In this document: positions 1 through 7,757 of the stretch, piece by piece
Layout: every line of letters starts with the position of its first letter
Position numbering within the stretch: the stretch's first letter is position 1
Assembly (NCBI GenBank): GCA_905233685.1
Contig: CAJOEZ010000028.1
Coordinates: 1-33,464, forward strand
Length of the DNA stretch: 33,464 nucleotides
Source of the DNA: an uncultured Bacteroidales bacterium
Lineage (GTDB): Bacteria; Bacteroidota; Bacteroidia; Bacteroidales; F082
Direction: 5' to 3'
Translations under genes and position numbers: made by a program
Notes under the pieces: generated by a model
Seen by the model: only the letters and a program-made list of their open reading frames with translations
Databases searched by the model: none
What the model was told of the DNA's origin: nothing

Positions 1-89
1 TTGCGCGAGAACATGTAGCACACCGTGTAGATGGTCCGCTTGTGCTGCCGCACCAAAAGTTCAAACTGATGTTCCTTGTCGTTGTTCAT
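1..89 (-). CDS. ECF RNA polymerase sigma factor, N-terminal fragment (cut by window edge)
   Basis: The reverse strand opens with an ATG at 89-87 and stays open to base 1, giving 29 residues that begin MNNDKEHQFELLVRQHKRTI and continue with YTVCYMFSR. This matches the start of sigma-70 region 2 in ECF factors. It is clearly related to the sigma-factor remnant at 29583 (FSDLVKRYKNTIFTVCYLFS), so the two are paralogues of one subfamily. A near-consensus -7 box (TACTTTCG on the minus strand, 135-128) lies upstream. The rest of the gene is outside the window, so its integrity and any partner anti-sigma gene cannot be judged. It is short, but the motif match is good. Confidence 0.75.
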   Translation of the reverse strand, partial: MNNDKEHQFELLVRQHKRTIYTVCYMFSR

Positions 90-169
90 AATGCGTTTTT
101 CGTTGCAACGTTCATCAGGTTAGACAGCGAAAGTAGGGAAATATTACAAGGAAATCTCGTTTTTTCCTT

Positions 170-1423
170 TTACCCCAAAAATGCCGCCACATTCACCGCC
201 GTAATTTTTGAATCGAACTGCTTGATTTCCATATCGTTGGAAAGCAAAAAGGCATGGATTACAGGCTTGTCGAGGATGGCTTCCAAATCGCGGAGGTGCC
301 TTGCATCGGTCTTGGCCACGTGCTCCGCCATCTTAATCTCGAAAGCGAAATAGCCGTCCTGCAACTCCACGAGAAGGTCGATTTCCTTGCCGTCGTGGGT
401 GCGCAAATGGTAGAACGAGGCATCGGAAAACACATTTTGCGCTTGCTTGTAAAGTTCCGAAACGACGAGACTTTCAAACTCGGCCCCAGTCATGCCGCCG
501 CGTTTTTGCAACACGGCCTGCAACACGCCGTGGTCCAAATAATGGACTTTGGGCATCTTCGCCAAACGCTTGTTGGCATTGCGCTCCCAAGGCGGCAATA
601 TGAGGGTTTGGTAACTCAACCGCAGGTATTCCATATACCGGCTCACTGTCTTCGACGACATCCCCAATGCAGTGGCCAATGCCGACACATTCACGGTTTG
701 CGCCGTCTGCAAGGCCAAAGCCTTTTGCAGTTTGACGTAGGGTTCGAGGTCGCGGAAGGAGGCCAAGTCGCACACATCGCGTTCAAGGTAGGTGCGCACA
801 TAGTCCTTTAGCCAAAGGTAGCGTTCTTCGTCGGTCATTTCCTCGTCCACCAAAGCGGGATAGCCTCCAAACTTCAGGTAATGCGCCCAAGCCTTTTGTT
901 TCTTGGGCATAGTCGGGTCGAGGGCGAAAGAAGGCCAAAAAGTTGGAATGATATCGGGCTGCTGCAACAAGCGTTGCCAAGGCGAAAGTCGGATTTCGTC
1001 GTCCCAACTTTCGGTCAAAAGTTCAGGAAGTGTCAATGGATAAAGGGTAAAAACAGCACTCCAACCTTCCAAACTTTCCTTCACCTTTTGCAATAAAAGC
1101 AACTGGCTTGAACCGAGCAGCACATAGCGCACGTCAGGAAATTGGTCGTAGGCCGACTTGATGCTTTCCACCAATTCAGGCAGTTTCTGCACTTCATCAA
1201 GGATGGCTTGGGGGTATAATTCGCGCCATTGCCCGGCGGTGAGGCGAAGGAACGCGGGGCTTGCCACAGGGTCTTCTATCGACAAATAGACGTAATCGTC
1301 AAGCACTTGACGCACGAGGGTGGTTTTCCCCACCTGTCGCGCACCCGTAAACACCATAATTCGACCACTTTTGCGGTCTTTCCTTTTCAGGACTTCGGCG
1401 GTCATTTGTCGCTTCTTATCCAT
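170..1423 (-). CDS. AAA-type ATPase with DUF4143-like C-terminus
   Basis: The protein has 417 residues. The N-terminus carries a Walker A motif (GARQVGKTT, residues 27-35) and a Walker B-like segment (AILDEVQKL, about 73-81). A winged-helix-like stretch follows (ALGMSSKTVSRYMEYL), then a C-terminal DUF4143-like nuclease-fold segment with an E-I-D-L-L-V-E and F-E-I-K pattern. This is the layout of the widespread prokaryotic AAA_14/DUF4143 ATPases. They are present in many copies in Bacteroidales and their cellular role is largely unknown. The ATG at 1423 is taken as start because Walker A sits at the usual distance from it. Its promoter (1449-1481) is overlapped by a three-copy phased repeat, which suggests dedicated regulation. 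The family is fairly certain; the function is not known. Confidence 0.88.
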   Translation of the reverse strand: MDKKRQMTAEVLKRKDRKSGRIMVFTGARQVGKTTLVRQVLDDYVYLSIEDPVASPAFLRLTAGQWRELYPQAILDEVQKLPELVESIKSAYDQFPDVRYVLLGSSQLLLLQKVKESLEGWSAVFTLYPLTLPELLTESWDDEIRLSPWQRLLQQPDIIPTFWPSFALDPTMPKKQKAWAHYLKFGGYPALVDEEMTDEERYLWLKDYVRTYLERDVCDLASFRDLEPYVKLQKALALQTAQTVNVSALATALGMSSKTVSRYMEYLRLSYQTLILPPWERNANKRLAKMPKVHYLDHGVLQAVLQKRGGMTGAEFESLVVSELYKQAQNVFSDASFYHLRTHDGKEIDLLVELQDGYFAFEIKMAEHVAKTDARHLRDLEAILDKPVIHAFLLSNDMEIKQFDSKITAVNVAAFLG

Positions 1424-1448
1424 AACTTTCCCATTTTAGTTTAGACTG

Positions 1449-1481
1449 CAAAAATACGAACAATTTTGATATAGTACCAAA
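1449..1481 (-). promoter_or_regulatory. Bacteroidota-type promoter of the DUF4143 ATPase
   Basis: On the minus strand a TATTTTTG -7 box (1456-1449) is preceded by a TTTG -33 box (1481-1478) with a 21-bp spacer. This fits the TTTG / TAnnTTTG promoter of Bacteroidota. The -33 end lies inside the first copy of the phased repeat at 1480-1554. Confidence 0.6.
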
Positions 1482-1559
1482 ATTTACGCCAAATTTTTCC
1501 CTTATAGTCCTAAATTTACGCCAAATTTAAACATTTAAGTCCAAAATTTACGCCGAAAA
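1472..1559. repeat. Three direct repeats phased at exactly 32 bp (candidate operator array)
   Basis: The 11-mer aaatttacgcc occurs at 1480-1490, 1512-1522 and 1544-1554, each start 32 bp from the last. Flanking bases are partly conserved as well: copies 2 and 3 share agtcc before the core, and copies 1 and 2 share aaattt after it. A 32-bp period is about three helical turns, so three bound proteins would lie on one face of the DNA. The array lies directly upstream of and overlaps the ATPase promoter. Confidence 0.7.
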
Positions 1560-1612
1560 CGGGAATTAACAACTCCTAAAATCTAATCTGTAGCCATTTG
1601 AAAACTTTTCCC

Positions 1613-1620
1613 TACCTTTG
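1613..1620 (+). promoter_or_regulatory. Candidate -7 box upstream of prfB
   Basis: TACCTTTG fits TAnnTTTG and lies 117 bp upstream of the prfB ATG. No -33 TTTG stands at the usual 19-21 bp distance (the nearest, 1597-1600, leaves a 12-bp gap), so the call is tentative. If real, the prfB leader contains the inverted repeats at 1632-1690. Confidence 0.4.
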
Positions 1621-1631
1621 CACCCCGAAAT

Positions 1632-1718
1632 AAGGACTCGAGACGCGAGACTTCAAGACACGAGTCCTTCGACAGGCTCAGGAACCTGTCCCGTGTCCCG
1701 CAGTCCCGCGTCCCGTGT
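1632..1718. repeat. Repeat-rich, structured intergenic element in the prfB leader
   Basis: A perfect 9-bp inverted repeat (aaggactcg 1632-1640 and cgagtcctt 1661-1669) is followed by a small hairpin (gacagg 1671-1676, cctgtc 1685-1690) and then by repeated CCCGTGTC/CCCGCGTC words up to about 1718. The composition is unlike the AT-rich surroundings. It resembles a dispersed intergenic repeat, but only this copy is visible here. Confidence 0.55.
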
Positions 1719-1736
1719 CATCAACACCTTATAAAT

Positions 1737-2853
1737 ATGATCACCCAAGACCAACTTAAAGACGTATGTAAGAGGATTGATGCCTTGAGGAGGTATCTTT
1801 GACGTAGACCGTCGCACCATCGAAGCACAGGAATTAGACGAAAAGACACAGGACCCGCAGTTTTGGGCCGACCCCAAGGCCGCCGAAGCCACCATGAAGA
1901 AAGTGCGCGAGGTGAAAGGCTGGCTCAATGGCTACAAGGAAGCCGAAGACGCCTACAACGACCTCGCCGTGCTCTTCGATTTCGCCAAGGAAGGCGAAGC
2001 CACCGAGGAGGAAGTGGACGAGCAATACAACACGACCATCCAAATCGTGGAGAACTTGGAATTCAAGAATATGCTTCGCGAAGAAGCCGACCCGATGAGT
2101 GCCGTGCTGAAAATCAACGCGGGCGCGGGCGGCACCGAGGCCCAAGACTGGGCGCAGATGCTGATGCGTATGTATATGCGCTACGCTGAAAACCACAAAT
2201 ACAAACTCACCATCTCCAACCTTTTGGAAGCCGACGACGCCGGCATCAAGCAGGTGACGATGAAGCTCGAAGGCGAATATGCCTACGGCTACCTGAAAGG
2301 CGAAAACGGCGTGCATCGCTTGGTGCGCGTCAGCCCATACAACGCCCAAGGCAAGCGCATGACTTCGTTTGCTTCGGTGTTCGTCACACCGCTCATCGAC
2401 GACACTGTGGAAATTGTTGTGGAGCAGTCACGGCTGTCGTGGGACACCTTCCGCAGCGGCGGTGCGGGCGGCCAGAACGTGAATAAGGTGGAATCGGGCG
2501 TGAGGTTGCGCTACCAATACAAAGACCCCTACACCGGCGAGGAGGAGGAAATCCTCATCGAAAACACCGAAACCCGCGACCAGCCCAAGAACAAGGAGAA
2601 CGCCTTGCGCCTCTTGAAGTCTCAACTTTATGACCGCGAGATGCGCCACCGCATGGAGGAACAGAACAAAATCGAGGCGGGCAAGCTGAAAATCGAATGG
2701 GGCAGCCAAATCCGCTCCTACGTCTTCGACGACCGCCGCGTAAAAGACCACCGCACCAACTACCAGACCTCTGACGTTCAAGGCGTTATGGACGGAAATA
2801 TTGATGCCTTCCTCAAAGCTTATTTGATGGAGTTTGGCGGAAAAAGAGAATAA
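1737..2853 (+). CDS. prfB: Peptide chain release factor 2 (RF2), with programmed +1 frameshift
   Basis: RF2 recognises UGA and UAA stop codons and triggers peptide release on the ribosome. Translation starts at ATG 1737, runs 21 codons to CTT (1797-1799) and meets an in-frame TGA at 1800-1802. Skipping T1800 enters the long frame at GAC 1801 and yields about 371 residues, close to the usual 365. The GGQ peptidyl-transferase motif is at residues 244-246. The stop-reading tripeptide is SPY (199-201), where E. coli RF2 has SPF; from memory, the Tyr form is common in Bacteroidota. Reading only the ATG at 1894 would lose the first 52 residues. The frameshift makes RF2 autoregulated: low RF2 lets ribosomes pause at UGA and shift. 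The gene is intact. Confidence 0.97.
1788..1803 (+). promoter_or_regulatory. RF2 programmed +1 frameshift signal
   Basis: The element reads aggaggtatctttgac: an internal Shine-Dalgarno-like AGGAGG (1788-1793), a 3-nt spacer, the slippery CTT codon, the TGA stop and a following C. It has the same layout as the E. coli prfB site, which has AGGGGG in place of AGGAGG. Confidence 0.95.
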
Positions 2854-2931
2854 TCTAAAAGTTTTTGGCACAAATTTTGCGTATAAAATGACATTTATAC
2901 AATTCAATTATTAACTCTAAATCAATTAAAA

Positions 2932-3360
2932 ATGAAAAAGTTAGCAATTATCACAGCATTCGTCGCCATCCTGTTCTGCGGCATGACCTCAGCAACGGCG
3001 CAAACTCCCAACACCAATCCTGCCATCACCCAGTTCGTGACGCAGCACTTCCCCAACGCCACCGTCCAAACAGTGCTTCCTGATGAAGACGACATCGACG
3101 TCATTCTGAGCGACTACACCAAGATTGAGTTCCGCCTCAATTACGAGTGGAAAAAGGTGGACTGCGAGCATTCCACGGCCAACCCCGCTGTACCTGCCAC
3201 GCTCGTTCCCGAACAAATTACGGCATACGTGAACGCCAACTTCCCCGGCACCATCATCAAAAAGTTGGAGAAGAAATACTACGGCTGGGAAATCGAGCTG
3301 AACAACGGGCTTGAAGTCAACTTCAACAACAACTTCAAAGTCACCAAAATCGACGACTAA
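2932..3360 (+). CDS. Exported PepSY-like (DUF2874-type) protein
   Basis: The protein has 142 residues with a clear signal peptide (MKKLAIITAFVAILFCGMTS, cleavage probably after ATA in SATAQ). The mature part holds two copies of the PepSY-like pattern: an ITQFVTQHFPNA helix start followed by DIDVILSDYTKIEF strands, then ITAYVNANFPGT followed by YGWEIELNNGLEVNF. This is typical of the small periplasmic PepSY-like family (PF11396) common in Bacteroidota. These proteins are thought to be envelope binding proteins, but no ligand is established. It lies 17 bp upstream of a paralogue (3378-3803) and is probably co-transcribed with it up to the terminator at 3823. The family call is good; the function is unknown. 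Confidence 0.85.
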   Translation: MKKLAIITAFVAILFCGMTSATAQTPNTNPAITQFVTQHFPNATVQTVLPDEDDIDVILSDYTKIEFRLNYEWKKVDCEHSTANPAVPATLVPEQITAYVNANFPGTIIKKLEKKYYGWEIELNNGLEVNFNNNFKVTKIDD

Positions 3361-3377
3361 CCCAAAGCTGAACAACG

Positions 3378-3803
3378 ATGAAAAAATTACTTGTTTGCGC
3401 CCTTTTCTTAGGCTTGGCATTAGGCGGCACATCGTGTGGCAAAAGCAAGATGGCTACCATCAACGAATTCGTCGCGACCTACTTCCCTCAAGAAGAAGTG
3501 CTGGCCCTCATCAAGGACGGTCTCGACTATGACGTGACCCTCACCGACTACACCCAAATCGGCTTTGACGGCAACCTGTTCGGCAGACTGAAATGGGACG
3601 AGGTGGACTGCACGCACACCAACTTCACCTCCGTTCCGGATGTACTGGTTCCCGCCGAAATCGCGGCTTATGTGGGCCGCATCCACGATACACAGAGCAT
3701 CGTGAAAATCGCGAGAGACGGTCGCAACTGGGACATCACCCTGAGCAATGGCATCGAGGTTGAATTCAACAAAAATTTCCACGTTATCGACTTCGACGAT
3801 TGA
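3378..3803 (+). CDS. PepSY-like lipoprotein, paralogue of the preceding gene
   Basis: The protein has 141 residues. A lipoprotein-type signal ends at Cys20 (GGTSC), although the -3 position lacks the usual Leu. The rest parallels the upstream protein: INEFVATYFPQEEV, DYDVTLTDYTQIGF, a WDEVDCTH segment matching WKKVDCEH, then IAAYVGRIH and NWDITLSNGIEVEFNKNF. The pair looks like a tandem duplication that has diverged, with one product periplasmic and the other probably membrane-anchored. The stop is followed by a strong terminator, so this gene ends the transcription unit. Function is unknown. Confidence 0.85.
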   Translation: MKKLLVCALFLGLALGGTSCGKSKMATINEFVATYFPQEEVLALIKDGLDYDVTLTDYTQIGFDGNLFGRLKWDEVDCTHTNFTSVPDVLVPAEIAAYVGRIHDTQSIVKIARDGRNWDITLSNGIEVEFNKNFHVIDFDD

Positions 3804-3822
3804 GTCTTTTCAAACACCTTTC

Positions 3823-3857
3823 AAGCGGTCTGGAAATTTCCGGACCGCTTTTTTTTG
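3823..3857 (+). terminator. Rho-independent terminator after the PepSY-like pair
   Basis: A 13-bp stem (aagcggtctggaa with ttccggaccgctt, one T-G pair) with a very short loop is followed by a run of T. It stands 20 bp after the stop of the second PepSY-like gene. Confidence 0.9.
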
Positions 3858-3899
3858 TTATTTTTGACCCTGACCTTGCGTTTTGTCTTTCAAAAACCG

Positions 3900-3907
3900 T
3901 AATTTTG
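3900..3907 (+). promoter_or_regulatory. Candidate -7 box of the cstA operon
   Basis: TAATTTTG fits TAnnTTTG and lies just after the upstream terminator, 22 bp before the cstA ATG. A CTTG at 3875-3878 gives a 21-bp spacer and is a possible weak -33 element. Confidence 0.5.
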
Positions 3908-3929
3908 CAGCAATTAAACACCCCAAGTT

Positions 3930-5375
3930 ATGGTAACTTTCTTCATTGCATTGGCCGTTCTCGTACTCGGTTATCTTTTTTACGGAAAATTTGTTGAAAA
4001 GGTCTTCGGCGCTGACCCTCAACGCGCTACGCCTGCCACCACCATGGCTGACGGTGTGGACTACGTGCCGATGAAGCCCTGGCGCATCTTCCTCATCCAG
4101 TTTTTGAACATCGCCGGCGTGGGTCCCATCATCGGGGCCATCATGGGAGCGCAGTTCGGCACGGCCTCTTTCCTGTGGATTGTGTTCGGCAGTATCTTCG
4201 CTGGTGCCGTCCACGACTACCTCGCGGGCATGATTTCGCTCCGCGACAAAGGCGCGAGCCTCCCCGAAATCCATGGCACTTATTTAGGAAAGGGTGCTAA
4301 ACAAATCATGCGTGCCTTCACTATCTTGTTGATGATTTTGGTCGGCGTGGTGTTCGTCAACACGCCTGCAACGTTGCTCAACGCGAACTTCACTCAGGGT
4401 TGGAATCCTTACATCTGGGTGGCTATTATCTTGGCTTACTACTTGATTGCCACCTTATTACCCATTGACAAGGTCATTGGCAAGATTTACCCCGTTTTCG
4501 GCATCCTATTGCTCGGCATGGCCGTCGCCATTTTCATCGCCTTCTTGATTTACAAACCTGAAATCCCTGAATTGTGGAGCGGACTGCAGAACCGTCATCC
4601 CGTCGCAGCGCACAATCCTATCTTCCCGATGATGTTCATCTCTATTGCCTGTGGTGCCATCTCGGGATTCCATGCCACGCAGTCGCCGCTGATGGCGCGT
4701 TGCATGGTCAACGAGAAGCAAGGCCGCCCGATTTTCTACGGCGCCATGATAACGGAAGGCGTCGTCGCCCTCATTTGGGCCGCCGCAGCCGCCTATTTCT
4801 TCGGTCCTGACAGCGTGGTCGACGTGACGGGTAAGAGCGGTGCCGCCATCGTGGGCGTCATTGCCAACACTTGGTTTACGCCAGTCATCGCCACCATCAC
4901 CATTTTGGGTGTCATTTCGGCTGCCGTCACCTCGGGCGACACGGCTTTGCGCTCGGCGCGACTCATCATTTCCGACTTCCTGCACTTCGACCAGAAGCCC
5001 ATCAAGAACCGCCTGATGATTGCCGTGCCATTGTTTGCTGTCACTGCGGGCATCCTCATTTACAGCCTCGCCGACGCAAAAGGCTTCGACTTGATTTGGC
5101 GCTACTTCGCCTGGGCCAACCAAGTCTTGGCCACCGTAACGCTTTGGGCAATAACGGTTTATCTCGCCAAGAACAAGGGCAAGCTATGTTATCTCATCAC
5201 TCTGATTCCCGCCCTCTTTATGACAATGGTCACTTCATGTTTCCTGTTTGTGGCCGAAGCGGTAGGCTTGGGTGCCTTCCTTCCGCGACCTGTCGGCTAT
5301 GGCATCGGAGCGGCGATTACGGTGCTTTGCTTGGTGATATTTTTAATCAAAACGAAGAAACACACGACCATTTAA
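3930..5375 (+). CDS. cstA: Carbon starvation protein A family transporter
   Basis: The protein has 481 residues and is strongly hydrophobic throughout, with about 12 or more membrane segments. It carries CstA signatures: YGKFVEKVFGADPQRATPA near the N-terminus, then PWRIFLIQFLNIAGVGPIIG, VFGSIFAGAVHDYLAGMISL, and further on FHATQSPLMARCM and SGDTALRSARL. Family members import peptides or pyruvate (E. coli CstA and BtsT). The length fits the short form rather than the roughly 700-residue E. coli protein. The ATG at 3930 is well placed after the -7 box. It is followed 27 bp later by a TerB-like gene with no terminator between, so an operon is likely. The substrate in this organism cannot be read from the sequence. 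Confidence 0.93.
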   Translation: MVTFFIALAVLVLGYLFYGKFVEKVFGADPQRATPATTMADGVDYVPMKPWRIFLIQFLNIAGVGPIIGAIMGAQFGTASFLWIVFGSIFAGAVHDYLAGMISLRDKGASLPEIHGTYLGKGAKQIMRAFTILLMILVGVVFVNTPATLLNANFTQGWNPYIWVAIILAYYLIATLLPIDKVIGKIYPVFGILLLGMAVAIFIAFLIYKPEIPELWSGLQNRHPVAAHNPIFPMMFISIACGAISGFHATQSPLMARCMVNEKQGRPIFYGAMITEGVVALIWAAAAAYFFGPDSVVDVTGKSGAAIVGVIANTWFTPVIATITILGVISAAVTSGDTALRSARLIISDFLHFDQKPIKNRLMIAVPLFAVTAGILIYSLADAKGFDLIWRYFAWANQVLATVTLWAITVYLAKNKGKLCYLITLIPALFMTMVTSCFLFVAEAVGLGAFLPRPVGYGIGAAITVLCLVIFLIKTKKHTTI

Positions 5376-5402
5376 GTTCAAAAACATTAAAATCAACATA
5401 TT

Positions 5403-5723
5403 ATGACACTCAATAAAGAAGAATTCAAAGCCTTGGTGATGCTTTATGCCGCCAATATTGATGGAAACATCCAATCGGAAGAAGTGAAAGTGATGCTCGA
5501 AAAGAGCGGTTTCGAAACGGTGGAAAAGATGGAAAACTTGTTTGACAAGATGAACGATGCTGAAGTCCTCGACTGCATCCGCGAGAACAAGCTCCAATAC
5601 GCTGCCACCGAAGCCGACCGCCTCGACCTTATCCACGACCTCTGCGCCATTATCGAAGCCGATGAGAAAACTACGGTGATGGAGGAGCATTTGGTTAGGG
5701 CGATGCGGAGAATGCTGGAGTAA
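5403..5723 (+). CDS. Small acidic TerB-like protein
   Basis: The protein has 106 residues, is soluble and helical, with no signal peptide. Two acidic segments stand about 75 residues apart, NIDGNIQSEEVKVM near the start and IEADEKTTVMEEHLVRAM near the end. This is the spacing and character of the TerB/DjlA-like domain, in which acidic residues can bind metal. The resemblance is by eye and not certain. The gene sits between cstA (27 bp gap) and a Castor/Pollux-like channel (18 bp gap) on the same strand, so it may be a cytoplasmic accessory of one of them. Confidence 0.65.
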   Translation: MTLNKEEFKALVMLYAANIDGNIQSEEVKVMLEKSGFETVEKMENLFDKMNDAEVLDCIRENKLQYAATEADRLDLIHDLCAIIEADEKTTVMEEHLVRAMRRMLE

Positions 5724-5741
5724 TAAAATCAAATAATTCGT

Positions 5742-7715
5742 ATGTCCAAATCCCGCAAAAACATCTGGCTTCGTCTCGACAAAGCCTTGTCTGATAGTTT
5801 GGCCAAGCAAATCCTCATCCTGCTGGCCATGCTTGGTTTCACCTTGCTCTTGTCGTTTTTGCTCCTTTCTCTGTCGGGAGCCGACTGGAAGTCCTTTTGC
5901 AAAGAAAAACAACTGAGCTGGTGGCTGCTTCCCCTTTACCTCCTGATTGACCCCAATGCTTTGAGCAACATCTACATCGATACTGGAGTCGGAGGTTGGA
6001 TGTTAGCTGCCAGCACAATCATTTACATCGTAGGCACCGTCGTCTTTACTGGAATGGTTATCGGCGGCATCACCAATGCCATCGGCAACCGTGTGGAAGA
6101 CCACCGCAACGGAATGACCCATTACCTCAAGGCGGGACACTATGTCATCATGGGCATCGACGAGATGGTGTCTTCCATCATCGAGGATATTTTCTCTAAG
6201 GACAAGGACGCTGACATACTAGTGTTGAGTTCTCACGACACCAAGAAAATCATAGAAAAACTCAAACAGACGGTGACCAAGAAACAGATGAACCAGATCA
6301 TCGTCAATTACGGACAGAAGACGGCCAAGGAATACTACAATGAGATACACCTTGAGACTTGTAAGGAGATTTACATTGTCGGTTACCGATCACGTCCGTC
6401 CCACGATGCTGTCAACATTCAATGTATCGACAGCATTTGCGCCTACCTGAAGGAGCACCCGTCGGAAAAGATGCCCACGAGAATCACCTGCGTCTTTGAG
6501 GACATTGAGACCTACACCGCCTTAATGACCTCCGATATCTTCAACGAAATGCGCGAATTGGGCATTGAGCTGATGTCTTATAATGTCTATACTGGCTGGG
6601 CACGGCAGATGTTTGTCACGCGCGGCTACAAGGATAAAGGAGATCCCATGCAAAGCATCTCTTACCCTTCCCTTTATGGCGACGGCATCGCTTCCGATGA
6701 CGACAAGTTCGTCCACCTGGTTTTTGTCGGTATTTCCAACTTCGCTGTGTCGATGGCCACGGAAGCCGCCCATCTGCTCCATTTCCCCAACTTCGACGAA
6801 AAGGCCAAGCGACCCAAGACCCGCATCACTATCATCGACCAAAACATGGAGGTGGAAATGCCGCTTTTCGTCACGCGCAACCGACATCTCTTCGAAGTGC
6901 AACCGTTCTCCTACCGCGACTTGGGCCTCGAACCCAAACCTGAACCCATGTCCAACAAAAAGGCGAAAGGCGACTTCTTGGACGTGGAGTTTGAGTTCAT
7001 CAGGGGCGACTTTTATTCGGAGGCCATCCAAGAGGAAATTCAAGGATGGGCCATGGACGAAAAGAAACAATACCTTTCCATCTTCTTTGCCTTAGCCGAC
7101 CAGCGCAACAACTTCATGATGGCCATGAACCTGCCTGACGAAGTGTACAACAACGCCATTCCCGTCTTTATCCGCCAAGATCGTGCCGACAACTTCGTCA
7201 CCAATTTGAGAAAAGCTGATGACAAAGCTCGCTATGCTAACCTCTATCCTTTCGGCATGGACGACAGGTCCTATTGTCGCGATGAGGTTTCATTCAAGCG
7301 GGCCAAGCTTATCAACTACCTTTACGACACCGCTGATGCTTCCAGCTTGCGCTTTACTGACATGGCCGTCCTCGATACCATGCCCGCCGAGACCCTCATG
7401 GAAGAGGCCGACAAGTCGTGGAAAAAGCTCACGATGGCCCAAAAATGGTCGAGCCTTTATTGTGCCTATCATCTCCCCTGCCTGTTGGATTCGCTGCGGG
7501 TCATGCGCGGCCTGAAGCCTGACGACACAAGCCACGACCAAGACCCGCTCACCGAAAAGGAGATTCAACAGTTAGCGAAGGTAGAGCACAACCGCCGAAA
7601 CGTGGAGAAACTGCTGATGGGCTACCGTCCCTTCGACGACCTCGACGAAGTCCAAAAACTGGATTTCGAAATTGTGAAGTATATTCCTTGGATTTTGAGG
7701 ATGAGTGAAGGTTGA
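5742..7715 (+). CDS. Castor/Pollux-like membrane protein with RCK-type and RyR-like domains
   Basis: The protein has 657 residues. The N-terminus has membrane segments at about 22-44 and 84-110, with a linker (DPNALSNIYIDTGVGGW) where a channel pore would lie; no TVGYG-type potassium filter is present. A Rossmann/RCK-like region begins at HYVIMGIDEMVSSIIEDIF, and a second appears to begin at HLVFVGISNFAVSMATEAAHLL. The C-terminus (about 612-657) carries EHNRRNVEKLLMGYRP, which resembles the RyR-domain motif found at the end of such bacterial proteins. The architecture suggests a ligand-gated ion channel of the Castor/Pollux type. It probably shares an operon with cstA and the TerB-like gene. 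The fold assignment is by eye and ion selectivity is unknown. Confidence 0.75.
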   Translation: MSKSRKNIWLRLDKALSDSLAKQILILLAMLGFTLLLSFLLLSLSGADWKSFCKEKQLSWWLLPLYLLIDPNALSNIYIDTGVGGWMLAASTIIYIVGTVVFTGMVIGGITNAIGNRVEDHRNGMTHYLKAGHYVIMGIDEMVSSIIEDIFSKDKDADILVLSSHDTKKIIEKLKQTVTKKQMNQIIVNYGQKTAKEYYNEIHLETCKEIYIVGYRSRPSHDAVNIQCIDSICAYLKEHPSEKMPTRITCVFEDIETYTALMTSDIFNEMRELGIELMSYNVYTGWARQMFVTRGYKDKGDPMQSISYPSLYGDGIASDDDKFVHLVFVGISNFAVSMATEAAHLLHFPNFDEKAKRPKTRITIIDQNMEVEMPLFVTRNRHLFEVQPFSYRDLGLEPKPEPMSNKKAKGDFLDVEFEFIRGDFYSEAIQEEIQGWAMDEKKQYLSIFFALADQRNNFMMAMNLPDEVYNNAIPVFIRQDRADNFVTNLRKADDKARYANLYPFGMDDRSYCRDEVSFKRAKLINYLYDTADASSLRFTDMAVLDTMPAETLMEEADKSWKKLTMAQKWSSLYCAYHLPCLLDSLRVMRGLKPDDTSHDQDPLTEKEIQQLAKVEHNRRNVEKLLMGYRPFDDLDEVQKLDFEIVKYIPWILRMSEG

Positions 7716-7732
7716 CCGACCAAAGATTTTCC

Positions 7733-7740
7733 TACTTTTG
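7733..7740 (+). promoter_or_regulatory. Candidate -7 box of the T9SS cargo gene at 7758
   Basis: TACTTTTG fits TAnnTTTG, 17 bp before the ATG. A partial -33 (GTTG, 7711-7714) leaves an 18-bp spacer. Confidence 0.5.
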
Positions 7741-7757
7741 CCCCAAATTTCAACCCC

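Noticed and set aside
1472..1559. Phased repeats as a CRISPR array or plasmid iterons
   Set aside because: There are only three short copies with partly conserved spacers, no cas gene and no replication gene; a promoter-linked operator fits better.
1737..1802. prfB as a pseudogene because of the in-frame TGA at 1800
   Set aside because: The sequence around the stop is the known RF2 programmed frameshift signal and the downstream frame is intact.
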